Shown: positions 1 through 7,601 of the stretch, piece after piece | Layout of the letters: the number at the start of each line of letters is the position of its first letter | Position numbering within the stretch: position 1 is the stretch's first letter | NCBI RefSeq assembly: GCF_044904705.1 | Contig: NZ_JADIKL010000003.1 | Span: 372,001-436,000, forward strand | Length of the DNA: 64,000 bases | Direction of reading: 5' to 3' | Source: Rhodanobacter_A agri | GTDB taxonomy: Bacteria; Pseudomonadota; Gammaproteobacteria; Xanthomonadales; Rhodanobacteraceae | Made by a program: the position numbers and the translations under genes | The notes under the pieces: model-generated | Databases searched by the model: none | What the model saw: only the letters and a program-made list of their open reading frames with translations | What the model was told of the DNA's origin: nothing

Positions 1-100
1 CCAGCGCGACGTCGCGGCCACCCACGCTCAGGCGCCGGCCGTCGAGATCGATCTCGACCGCGTCGAATGCGATATACCGAAACCTCCCCTCGCCCTCCAC
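1..100 (-). CDS. Winged-helix (OmpR/CadC-type) transcriptional regulator, N-terminus only
   Basis: Only the first 33 codons are inside the window; the gene runs off the left edge. A GTG start at 98-100 follows AAGGAG with a 5-nt spacer. The peptide contains FRYIAFDAVEIDLDGRRLSV, the opening beta-sheet of a Trans_Reg_C winged helix: an F-D-x-V-x-(I/V)-D segment followed by an R-R-L strand. The regulator at 56604-57458 begins the same way (YRFDNILVEPAAHRLERDG). Effector domains, if any, lie outside, so the regulated genes cannot be named. It reads in the same direction as the operon to its right, but a 242-bp gap separates them, so it is probably a separate transcript. Confidence 0.6.
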   Translation of the reverse strand, partial: MEGEGRFRYIAFDAVEIDLDGRRLSVGGRDVAL

Positions 101-342
101 GTCGGCTCCTTGCGGAACGATGAAGCAGATGACGCCGCGACGAACCGCATCATGGCATAGGGCAAGCGACCGGGCGGTTACCCATGACGCGGAGGCTATG
201 CGGCGCGCCTGCCGGCGGCCGCGGGCTCGGGGTTCCGGCACCGGCGTGGGCGCCGCGACTTCTACGAACAGGCGGCGAATTGCCTCCGTGTCATCCAGCA
301 GCTCGTCGGCCAGCGGGCAGTTCTTGCCGACGGCCTTCTTGC

Positions 343-1395
343 CTACTCGTCCTCATCCCCCGCCGTCAGATACCAGTCCTGCGCCATGGCGGCCGGTGCC
401 GGGCCACCCCCCAGCCACTTGCCCACCACCGGCTGGCTGTCGCGGCAGACGAAACCTGCGCGCTGCCAGCCCGCCAGCTGTTCGACGGAGGCGGCATGCT
501 CCAGCGAAATCGATGCATGGCGGCCGCGGTGCGCGATGCGCACCAGCGCCAACACCAGCGCGATGTCGATGCCCGCCGTGCCACGCACGCACCAGTAGTC
601 GCATACACGCAACACGCTGCCGACAACCTCGCAGGCGAACCAGGCGCGCAACGGGCCGTCGGCGCTGTCGCTCAGCAACAGATAGCGCGTATGACCCAGC
701 GGTGTCTGGTCGAAACGCCAACGCAGCATGGCTGTGTCGCGCGCACCCAGCAGCCCTTGCCCGTGCGACGAGGCCTGCCACAGCGCCTCCATGCGCGGGT
801 CGACCTGTTCGGACCAGGTCGCCACCAGGCGCGGCGCCCCCAGCGTCTGCAAACGATCGCGCAGGGCGAAGCTCGCGTCGAGCAGGCCGCCCAGCGGCAG
901 CGCCAGCCAGCGCGGCAAGCTGCGCTGCAGGTAACCGGCATGGCGCAGCACCCGCGAGTAGCGCGGCATTTCGCCGAGCACGGCGAAGCCCAGGCGTTTC
1001 ACCACCGGCAGCGACTTGCGATTGGGGAAGCCGTAGACAAGGTCGAAGCGATCCGTCGCTGCGGCAAGCAGCGATTCCTGCAGCATCAAGGCCGGCCCCA
1101 GCGTGCGATGGCGTGCGTCCACCGCCATATCGGCGAGCAGGCCGGCGCGGATCTCGCGGCCACGCCACAGCATGCGCCGCGGCGCCACGCCGCAACTGCC
1201 GATCACCTCGCCGTCGTGGCGCAGCAGCTGCAACAGGGGTTCGCCGAACGGATGGTGCTGATAGAACCAGTCGAGCTTGCCGGCGTGTCGCGCAGGATCG
1301 CCCAGGTTGCCGTTCCAAAGCGCAAGCACCACATCCCGATCGCGCGGCAGCTCGGCAACTTCGGTGCGGTAGCCGGACGCGGCGGCACCGTTCAT
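343..1395 (-). CDS. GNAT-family N-acyltransferase
   Basis: The 350-residue protein has a GNAT-like core near residues 60-110 (H-D-G-E-V-I-G-S-C-G strand, then LLADMAVDARHRTLGPALML, the pattern of an acyl-CoA loop) and a second alpha/beta half that makes it about twice the size of a simple acetyltransferase. GNAT proteins move an acyl group from acyl-CoA or acyl-ACP onto an amine; the substrate here is unknown. Its ATG overlaps the stop of the NadE-like gene by 4 nt (ATGA), so it is translationally coupled and is the last gene of the operon. With an ACP and an AMP ligase in the same operon, an ACP-bound donor is possible, which is inference. A FemAB-like function is an alternative. Confidence 0.6.
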   Translation of the reverse strand: MNGAAASGYRTEVAELPRDRDVVLALWNGNLGDPARHAGKLDWFYQHHPFGEPLLQLLRHDGEVIGSCGVAPRRMLWRGREIRAGLLADMAVDARHRTLGPALMLQESLLAAATDRFDLVYGFPNRKSLPVVKRLGFAVLGEMPRYSRVLRHAGYLQRSLPRWLALPLGGLLDASFALRDRLQTLGAPRLVATWSEQVDPRMEALWQASSHGQGLLGARDTAMLRWRFDQTPLGHTRYLLLSDSADGPLRAWFACEVVGSVLRVCDYWCVRGTAGIDIALVLALVRIAHRGRHASISLEHAASVEQLAGWQRAGFVCRDSQPVVGKWLGGGPAPAAMAQDWYLTAGDEDE

Positions 1396-2381
1396 CGCGG
1401 CGGCTCCGCGGGTGCCTCCTCGCTCAGCAGCAACGGCGGCAGGTGCAGGTAGCGCGTGCTGCGCCGTTTGTTGCGGATGTCGGTGTAGATCGCCTCGGCA
1501 GCACCTTCGGATACATCCAGCGCGGCGGCGAGTTCGGCGGCCGGGCGTTCATGTTCCAGCGCCCACAGCGCGAGATCCATCTGCGGCCACGGCAACGCGA
1601 AGTAGAACTCGTCCTGGCCCTGCGCGAGGCTGTAGGTGTCGGTGGTGGGCGGTGCGGTGGCCACGCACTCGGGCAGGCCGAGATGTGCCGCCAGGCCGTA
1701 GACCTGGGTCTTGTACAGGTGGGCGATGGGCTTGATGTCGGCGGAACCGTCGCCGTTCTTCACGAAGAATCCCTGGTCGTATTCCAGCCGGTTCGGCGTC
1801 CCCACCACGGCGTAGTTGAGGCGGTCGGCGTGGTAGTACTCCAGCGTCTTGCGCACGCGCTGCTTGAAGTTGGTGGCGGCGACGATCTGCAGGTATTCGG
1901 CCAGCGGCAGGTCGCATGCGTGGCGCGCGCCGTCGGGCGACTCGGCGATCAGCCTGAAATGGTTGATCGCGCCCTCGCTGCCGCCGGCGATCGCGATCTT
2001 CATGCGCCAGTCCTCGCGGTACCCGGGCAGCACCCGGCGCACGGCCTCGTCGCGCGCGGCGTAGCAACCGATCGCGGCCAGGGTGGGGGCGATGTCCACG
2101 GTTTCCGCGTGCACGCCGAGATGCGCGGCGAGCACCTGCGCGTTGCGCGCGCTGGAGGAGGCCGAATCGCGCTCGGGCAGGATCAGCGCCAGCACGCGCT
2201 GCGCACCCAGCGCGCGCACCGCCAGCGCGACGCAGACCGAACTGTCCACGCCGCCGGAGATCGCCACCACCAGGCCGCGCTTGTGCAGCTCGCGCGCGGT
2301 GGTTTCGCGCAGGCGCGCAGCGATGCGCTCAGCCTCGGCGGCGTAGTCCAGCGCGAATACGTCCGGGCCCAGCCCGTTCAT
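1392..2381 (-). CDS. NAD synthetase (NadE)-family amidating ligase
   Basis: The 329-residue protein is of the NadE family. It has the N-type ATP pyrophosphatase P-loop SGGVDSS at residues 42-48 and the later NadE block GTPNRLEYDQGFFVKNGDG followed by DIKPIAHLYKTQVYGLA (residues about 194-230). NadE adenylates a carboxylate and forms an amide with ammonia. No glutaminase domain is present, so ammonia must come from solution or a partner such as the AsnB-like protein in the same operon. It overlaps the genes on both sides by 4 nt. Its place inside a specialised operon suggests a NadE paralogue amidating another acid, but a housekeeping NadE cannot be excluded. The start chosen is the ATG overlapping the upstream stop. 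Confidence 0.72.
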   Translation of the reverse strand: MNGLGPDVFALDYAAEAERIAARLRETTARELHKRGLVVAISGGVDSSVCVALAVRALGAQRVLALILPERDSASSSARNAQVLAAHLGVHAETVDIAPTLAAIGCYAARDEAVRRVLPGYREDWRMKIAIAGGSEGAINHFRLIAESPDGARHACDLPLAEYLQIVAATNFKQRVRKTLEYYHADRLNYAVVGTPNRLEYDQGFFVKNGDGSADIKPIAHLYKTQVYGLAAHLGLPECVATAPPTTDTYSLAQGQDEFYFALPWPQMDLALWALEHERPAAELAAALDVSEGAAEAIYTDIRNKRRSTRYLHLPPLLLSEEAPAEPPR

Positions 2382-3283
2382 GTCCGATGTTCCTGCGCCG
2401 GGGCGCGGCGAGCGAGGATCGCTCGGATGTCGCCACGCTCGTCGGTGCATGCGCGCACTTCGTCGTAGTGGCTGTCGCGCTCCAGCCGCCGATGCATCGC
2501 CGGCCCCTGCCCCAGGCCCGCCTCGAAGGCCAGCCAGCCGCCGGCGCGCAGCAGGCGCGGCGACTCCTCCAGCAGGCGCAGCAGGATGCTTACGCCGAGC
2601 GGGCCGCCGTCGAAGGCCAGCCGCGGTTCGTGCGCGGAAATTTCCCGCGCCATCTGCTCCACCTTCGTGCTGAGAATGTAAGGCGGCGAGCAGACCACGA
2701 GATCGACCGTGCCGTCGAAACCGGCATCGAACGGTGCCAGCAGGTCGCCGCAGCGCAGCGCCACCCGCGACAAGCCCAGGTGTTCGCGATTGCGCGTGGC
2801 CAGCGCAATGGCCTCGGCGCTGATGTCGGCACCGAACACCTCGGCACCTGGCACATGATGGGCGATGGCGAAGGCGAGGTTGCCCGAACCGGTGCAGACA
2901 TCGATCACCCGCACGGGATGGTGTGCCAAGGCCGACTGCAGCAGCTCCGTGCAAGCGCGCGCCAGCAACTCGGTTTCCGTGCGCGGAATCAAGGCATCGG
3001 GTCCGGCGAGCAACTCCAGCCCCATGAAGTGGCCGCGGCTGGTGAGGTAGGCCAGCGGTTCGCCGGCCAACCGGCGTTCGACCAGCTCGCGCAGGTTCTG
3101 TCGCGCCTCATCGGCCAGCGGCGGCAACGCCGCCTGCATGGCGGTGGCGACTGAACGGGGCTGGCCGGCAGCGGCATGCCACAGCGCGTGCAAGGTGTTG
3201 TCCGGATTTTCCTCGGGTTTGTCCGGCAGGACCTGCAGACCCATGGCGAGGCGGTAGTGCAGAGATTGATAGAACGCGTCCAT
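2378..3283 (-). CDS. HemK/PrmC-like SAM-dependent methyltransferase
   Basis: The 301-residue protein has the layout of release-factor glutamine methyltransferase: a helical N-terminal domain with G-E-P-L-A-Y-L (residues 74-80), the IPRTETE block (99-105; PrmC has IPRPETE), SAM motif VIDVCTGSGNLA (126-137) and the substrate loop CSPPYI at 198-203. PrmC and HemK use N-P-P-Y, where Asn and the prolines hold the glutamine amide; here Asn is Ser. A housekeeping prmC usually sits with prfA, whereas this copy is fourth in an ACP/ligase/amidotransferase operon and overlaps the next gene by 4 nt. A specialised N-methyltransferase acting on an amide of the operon product is a reasonable inference. Confidence 0.68.
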   Translation of the reverse strand: MDAFYQSLHYRLAMGLQVLPDKPEENPDNTLHALWHAAAGQPRSVATAMQAALPPLADEARQNLRELVERRLAGEPLAYLTSRGHFMGLELLAGPDALIPRTETELLARACTELLQSALAHHPVRVIDVCTGSGNLAFAIAHHVPGAEVFGADISAEAIALATRNREHLGLSRVALRCGDLLAPFDAGFDGTVDLVVCSPPYILSTKVEQMAREISAHEPRLAFDGGPLGVSILLRLLEESPRLLRAGGWLAFEAGLGQGPAMHRRLERDSHYDEVRACTDERGDIRAILARRAPAQEHRT

Positions 3284-3291
3284 GGCACGCC

Positions 3292-4857
3292 TCAGACAGG
3301 GGGATGTTCTAGCAGCGCCTTGCGGCTGACCTTGCCGGTGGTGGTGCGCGGCAGCTCCAGGCACGGCACGATCTGCTGCGGCACCATGAAGCTTTCCAGC
3401 TTGCGCATGCACTGCGCGCGGATTTGCGGCACGGTCAGTGCCGCGCCCGGCTCCAGCACCACGTAGGCGCGGATCGCTTCGCCCAGCAGTTCGTCGGGCA
3501 CGCCCACCACCGCCGCCTCGCGCACGCCGTCGATCGCGTGCAATGCGTTCTCCACTTCCACCGGGCTCACCTTCTCGCCGCGCGTCTTGATGATGTCGTC
3601 GCTGCGGCCCACGAAGTAGAGGAAGCCCTCCGCATCCATGCGGAACCAGTCGTGCGTGCACAGCACGCGCTCGCCGGGCAGCGGGCCAGGCCGCAGCATC
3701 TGCGCGGAAAGGTCGGGCCGGTTCCAGTAACCCAGCATCACGTGCGGTCCGCGCACGTGCAGGATGCCGACTTCGCCGGGCGTCACCGGCTCGCCCTCGG
3801 GCGAACGCAGGAACACTTCGGTGCCGGGAATCGCCTTGCCCACCGAGCCGGGCTTCGCCTCCAGCAGTTCCGGTTCGAGATAGCACACGCGCTTGCACTC
3901 GGTGAGGCCGTACATCTTGTAGATCAGCGCGTTCGGGAAGATCTCGCGCAGCCGCAGCGCCTGCTCGTCGGGCAGTGCGGCGGCGGTGTTGGTGACACGC
4001 GTGACGGATGGAAAACACAGCGGCTCGCGGCGGTGCGCGGAAAGCAGCATGGCGAAGATGGTGGGCACGCCGGGGAATACGGTGGCACCGAATTCCTCCA
4101 TGCGCGCGAACACCTGCGCGGGGAACGCGAAGGAGCGTTCCAGCACCAGGGTGGCACCCAGCTGCACGGCCATCAGCCACTGGTACATGCCGTAGTCGAA
4201 GGCCAGCGGCAAGGTGCACAGGATGCGGTCCGAGCGGGCCAGGCGCAGGTACTGGATCAGGCTGCCGGCCGCGAACAGCATGGACTGATGCGTGTGCATC
4301 ACCCCCTTGGGCTGGCCCGTGCTGCCCGAGGTGTAGATCAGCGCGGCAAGGTCCAGCGCGATGGTGGCAGGCGGCTCGTGCAGCGGTTCGCTGGCAGCGA
4401 GCACGTCGCTAAAGGCCTCGACGGCAAGACCTTCGGGCAACTGCCCCGAGGCGATCACGCGCAACGCGGGGCGGTCGGGCAACAAGGGCGCGAACTCGTG
4501 CGCGATGTGGCCGTCGCTGAGCAGCACGCGCGCGCCGCTGTCGTCGAGCATGAAGCCCAGCTTGTCCGACTTGGCCAGTGGATTGATGACGAGGAACGCG
4601 CCGCCGGCCAGCAATGTGGCGAAGATCGCCACCACGCAGGGCCAGGTGTTGTCCATGTAGATCGCCACGCGGTCGCCGCGGCCCACGCCGCGCTGCCGCA
4701 GCGCGCCGGCGAGGCGGCTGGCGGCGTCGAGCAATTCGCCGTAGCTGTAAGGCCGCCCCTCCACCGCCACCGCGACACGCTGCGCGCGCACCGGGTCGGT
4801 GCCGTGCTCCAACAGCGCATCGTGCAGCAGGCGGCGTGGCGGGCGGCCAGGTTTCAC
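3292..4857 (-). CDS. AMP-forming acyl-CoA/acyl-ACP ligase (ANL superfamily)
   Basis: The 521-residue adenylating enzyme has the phosphate loop IYTSGSTGQPKGVMH (residues 174-188), MYGLTE, a D-W-F-R...GFLYFVGRSDDIIKTRGEKVSP hinge region and the C-terminal TTTGKVSRKALL catalytic lysine. The family activates a carboxylic acid with ATP and loads it on CoA or a carrier-protein phosphopantetheine. The GTG start overlaps the ACP stop as GTGA, so ACP and ligase are coupled and probably a pair. Length and context recall the acyl-CoA ligase of exosortase-A-associated gene sets; I could not test this with a profile. The substrate is not predictable by eye. Confidence 0.8.
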   Translation of the reverse strand: MKPGRPPRRLLHDALLEHGTDPVRAQRVAVAVEGRPYSYGELLDAASRLAGALRQRGVGRGDRVAIYMDNTWPCVVAIFATLLAGGAFLVINPLAKSDKLGFMLDDSGARVLLSDGHIAHEFAPLLPDRPALRVIASGQLPEGLAVEAFSDVLAASEPLHEPPATIALDLAALIYTSGSTGQPKGVMHTHQSMLFAAGSLIQYLRLARSDRILCTLPLAFDYGMYQWLMAVQLGATLVLERSFAFPAQVFARMEEFGATVFPGVPTIFAMLLSAHRREPLCFPSVTRVTNTAAALPDEQALRLREIFPNALIYKMYGLTECKRVCYLEPELLEAKPGSVGKAIPGTEVFLRSPEGEPVTPGEVGILHVRGPHVMLGYWNRPDLSAQMLRPGPLPGERVLCTHDWFRMDAEGFLYFVGRSDDIIKTRGEKVSPVEVENALHAIDGVREAAVVGVPDELLGEAIRAYVVLEPGAALTVPQIRAQCMRKLESFMVPQQIVPCLELPRTTTGKVSRKALLEHPPV

Positions 4858-5120
4858 GCCACGCTCCGCGTGCGTTCGACGAAGGCCACGATGGCGTTCA
4901 CCGAGTCGAAGTTCTGCGGCAGCATTTCGCTGGCCTTGATCCGCAGGCCGAAGTGCTCTTCGAGGAACAGCACCAGCTCCAGCACGCCGGTGGAATCGAT
5001 GATGCCGCGGTCGAGCAGCGAAACGTCGTCCGGCAGCTCGTTCGGGTCGCTGCTGAACAACAGGTTTTCCAGGATGTAGTCGCGGACGCTGGTGCGCACG
5101 CTGGTGGCGTCGGTGGACAT
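4854..5120 (-). CDS. Acyl carrier protein
   Basis: This small acidic protein of 88 residues carries the phosphopantetheine site in RGIIDSTGVLELVLFLEEHF, with Ser43 in a D-S context, followed by the typical helix-II pattern and a C-terminal helix ending FVERTRSVA. It would carry an acyl or aminoacyl group made by the ligase encoded directly downstream with a 4-nt overlap. The ATG chosen has GGAG 6 nt upstream. A second ATG at 5142-5144 overlaps the asnB stop as ATGA and would add 8 residues; the overlap pattern of the other genes makes that start plausible too. Confidence 0.8.
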   Translation of the reverse strand: MSTDATSVRTSVRDYILENLLFSSDPNELPDDVSLLDRGIIDSTGVLELVLFLEEHFGLRIKASEMLPQNFDSVNAIVAFVERTRSVA

Positions 5121-5140
5121 CAAGGGCTCCGTGGCAAGAA

Positions 5141-7081
5141 TCATGCGGCAGCCCGCCGCACGAAGTGTTCGTGGACCAGCATGGTCGAGAGGATGCCGAC
5201 GAAGGCCTGGTTGTCGGCGAAGCCGATCGCCCGCCCGTGCCGGCACTTCTCGAACAGCCGGCCCACCGCGGGCGCATCGAAGTAGCCGGCGTCGCGGATG
5301 CGCGCCTCGCCCATCAGCTCGGCCACGTAGTCCAGCGGCTCGCCGTCGACGAAGAAACTGGATTGGTCCGGCGCGCGGTAGGGCTGCTTGGTGCGGCTGC
5401 GGATCGCTTCGGGCAGCAACCCGTCCAACGCGCGGCGCAGCAGGTATTTCTCGGTCATGCCGCGGATTTTCCAGCGGTCCGGCAAGGCGTTTGCGAACTC
5501 GATCACACGGTGGTCGAGGAAGGGAAAACGCCCCTCGACCGAGTGCGCCATCGCGGGGCGGTCGCCCTGCGCGGGCAGCAGATAGCTGGCCAGCAAGGTC
5601 TTGGCCTCCACGTATTGGTCGCGCGCCAGCGGGCTCCAGCCGTGGATCGTCGGCGGCAGGCGCTGCTCGTACCAGGCGAGCGGATCCCAGTCGTCTAGGC
5701 TGGCGTGCAGCTCAGGCGCGAGGAAGCGCAGCGCGTGCCGCGAACTGGCCCAGCGCGGCACGTGCGCGAACACCGGCCGGTCGAGGTGCTCCATGCCGCG
5801 GCCGAAGAACGATTGCGCCAGCGCTGCGTGCCGCACCGGCGAGTTCTCCAGATAGCCGTAGAGACGGCCAAGCAGCAGCGGGCGGAAATGCGAATCCGGC
5901 TGGCGTGCCCAGAAGCGGCGTACCTTGGCTTCCTTGAACAAGTCGTAGCCGCCGAACACTTCGTCGGCGCCCTCGCCGGTCAGCACCACCTTGTAGCCGT
6001 CCTGCCGCACTTGTTGCGCCAGCAGCATCAGCGGCACGCCCGCGGTGCGCAGGATCGGCGCCTCGGCGTGGCGGACCAGCGCAGGAAAGGCCTCGCCGAT
6101 CGAACGCCGCGTGCAGCGCAGCGTGCTGTGTTCGCAATCCAGGTGGCGCACCATCGCCTGCTGCTGTTCGCTCTCGTCGAACTCGGCGTCGTCGAAAGCG
6201 ATGGAAAAGCTGCGCAGCCGCGTGGCGCCGGCCTCGCGCATCAGCGCCACCACGGCGGAGGAATCCAGCCCGCCGCTCAGGTACGCGCCCAGCGGCACGT
6301 CCGCTTGCAGGCGCAGGCGCACGGCGTCGGTCAGCAGCTCGCGCAGTTCGGCGGCGGCATGCTCCACCGAGCGCCACCGCTGCGACGGTGTTTCCCGCCC
6401 GGGGAAGCTCCAGTCCCAGTAGCGGCCGAGCGACTCGCGGCCGTCGGACTCGATGGCCAGCAGATGCCCGGGCGGCAGGCTCTCGACGCCGGCGAACACA
6501 CTGCCCGGATCGATCGGCCCCCAGTAGGTGAAGCTCTGCGCGAGGCCGGCCGGATCGATCCGCGCCCGCCCGGGCGCGCACGCCAGCAGCGCCTTGATCT
6601 CCGAGCCGAACCACAGCCGCCCTGCCGCGCGGGTGAAGTACAACGGTCGCACGCCGCAACGGTCGCGCGCCAGCACCAGGCGACGGCGCTCGCCGTCCCA
6701 CAGCGCGATGGCGAAATCGCCGTTCAGATGTTCCACAAAGCGGTCGCCGTGTTCCTCGTACAGATGCACGATGACTTCGGTATCCGACTGCGTGGCGAAG
6801 CGGTGGCCGCGCTGTTCAAGCTCCGCGCGCAGCGTGCGGTAGTTGAAGATCTCGCCGTTGAACACCGTCCAAACGTTGCCGCGCTCGTTGGCGATCGGCT
6901 GCGCGCCGGTCACCAGATCGATCACCGCCAGCCGCGCATGCGCAAGCCCTGCGCCGCCGTCGACGTGGAAGCCGTAGCCGTCCGGGCCGCGGTGGTGCAA
7001 GGTGCGGATCATGCGCTCGAGCGTGGCGCGCGCTACGTCGGGCGCGTCCGGGATACCCATGAAGCCGGCGATGCCGCACAT
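5141..7081 (-). CDS. asnB: Asparagine synthetase B-like glutamine amidotransferase
   Basis: The 646-residue class II amidotransferase has Cys2 (MCGIAGF) for glutamine hydrolysis, the RHR/NGEIFN glutaminase blocks in the first 200 residues, and the synthetase P-loop LSGGLDSSAVVAL near residue 270 with LTGEGADEVFGGY downstream. It transfers glutamine-derived ammonia to an adenylated carboxylate. It is first in the six-gene operon, so it is probably not just a housekeeping asparagine enzyme; the length and the ACP/ligase neighbours fit the amidotransferases of exopolysaccharide modification clusters. It may supply ammonia to, or act in parallel with, the NadE-like protein. The start is fixed because Cys2 must follow the initiator Met. 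Confidence 0.85.
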   Translation of the reverse strand: MCGIAGFMGIPDAPDVARATLERMIRTLHHRGPDGYGFHVDGGAGLAHARLAVIDLVTGAQPIANERGNVWTVFNGEIFNYRTLRAELEQRGHRFATQSDTEVIVHLYEEHGDRFVEHLNGDFAIALWDGERRRLVLARDRCGVRPLYFTRAAGRLWFGSEIKALLACAPGRARIDPAGLAQSFTYWGPIDPGSVFAGVESLPPGHLLAIESDGRESLGRYWDWSFPGRETPSQRWRSVEHAAAELRELLTDAVRLRLQADVPLGAYLSGGLDSSAVVALMREAGATRLRSFSIAFDDAEFDESEQQQAMVRHLDCEHSTLRCTRRSIGEAFPALVRHAEAPILRTAGVPLMLLAQQVRQDGYKVVLTGEGADEVFGGYDLFKEAKVRRFWARQPDSHFRPLLLGRLYGYLENSPVRHAALAQSFFGRGMEHLDRPVFAHVPRWASSRHALRFLAPELHASLDDWDPLAWYEQRLPPTIHGWSPLARDQYVEAKTLLASYLLPAQGDRPAMAHSVEGRFPFLDHRVIEFANALPDRWKIRGMTEKYLLRRALDGLLPEAIRSRTKQPYRAPDQSSFFVDGEPLDYVAELMGEARIRDAGYFDAPAVGRLFEKCRHGRAIGFADNQAFVGILSTMLVHEHFVRRAAA

Positions 7082-7351
7082 GGCCAGGGCTACCCGGTGC
7101 CGCCGGCCGGGTATGCCGCGTTGGGCAAACCGCAGCGACGCGCCGGCCCGGGCCCGGGCAACAGGCAGCCGGACCGCACAGCCGGATCCAAGTACAGGTC
7201 GATGGAACCCATATCGCGCCCCCTGTTTTACCCCTGCCGCGTATGGCGCAAGCGCCTTCCTGCACGTTCTCGATTAGCGGGCCCGTACGCGCCGACCCGC
7301 CTCTTTCGGCCAGCGCCTGCAGGGCGGCGCTGGCCTGACAGCCTTATCCGA

Positions 7352-7357
7352 AGTATA
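7352..7357 (-). promoter_or_regulatory. Candidate -10 box of the asnB operon
   Basis: On the minus strand the box reads TATACT, five of six matches to TATAAT. Its centre is 29 bp from the centre of the Clp/CRP palindrome, close to but 3 bp shorter than the textbook class II arrangement. It predicts a leader of about 260 nt before asnB. No good -35 hexamer is seen (TCACAT, overlapping the Clp site), as expected for an activator-dependent promoter. Confidence 0.35.
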
Positions 7358-7375
7358 TAAGGACGCCGTAGCATA

Positions 7376-7391
7376 TGTGATGCGTATCACA
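7376..7391. promoter_or_regulatory. Clp/CRP-type binding site
   Basis: The 16-mer TGTGATGCGTATCACA is a perfect TGTGA-N6-TCACA site with 6-bp arms. Xanthomonadales Clp (CRP homologue) recognises the CRP consensus and in Xanthomonas responds to cyclic-di-GMP to control exopolysaccharide genes. The site stands between the asnB operon and the deacetylase transcript and could serve either; the TATACT box favours asnB. Confidence 0.65.
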
Positions 7392-7505
7392 TTTCTCGGC
7401 TGCCACGCGTCGCCGTTGCGATGCATGGTGGCAGGGCAGAGGGGCCGGCCATGCGGATGGCCGCACAGTGGGGATGGCGGGGACCGCCATCGAGGGGAAA
7501 AGGCC

Positions 7506-7601
7506 ATGACCGTCGCGCAAGCAAACCATGCCGTCGTCGTCGTGAAGGACGTATCGCCGACTCCGCCATCCGGGCGGGTCACGCGGGTGCTGCGCCCGTG
7601 A
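7506..7601 (+). CDS. Small 31-residue ORF coupled to the deacetylase
   Basis: An ATG at 7506 follows a strong purine-rich ribosome site (GAGGGGAAAAGG, 2-nt gap to ATG, its GAGG core about 10 nt away). The frame begins MTVAQANHAVVVVKDV, runs 31 codons and ends at a TGA that overlaps the deacetylase ATG as TGATG. The following gene itself has no clear Shine-Dalgarno sequence, so this short frame may deliver ribosomes to it. I know no family for the peptide. It could be a leader peptide, a real small protein, or a misread N-terminus of the deacetylase, although the frames differ. Confidence 0.4.
   Translation: MTVAQANHAVVVVKDVSPTPPSGRVTRVLRP

Larger units (their letters stand above)
7082..7505. 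other. Divergent intergenic region between the asnB operon and the deacetylase
   Basis: This 424-bp gap separates divergent transcripts. It contains the Clp/CRP palindrome (7376-7391), a candidate minus-strand -10 TATACT (7352-7357) and a 6-bp inverted repeat CCTTAT/ATAAGG (7342-7347 and 7357-7362) around it. It is the most A+T-rich stretch nearby. I see no further gene; the rest (7082-7340) would be a long asnB leader if the TATACT box is used. Confidence 0.5.

Noticed and set aside
5142..5144. ATGA-overlap start of the acyl carrier protein
   Set aside because: Kept only as an alternative: the later ATG has GGAG at good distance, while this one has no ribosome-site sequence.
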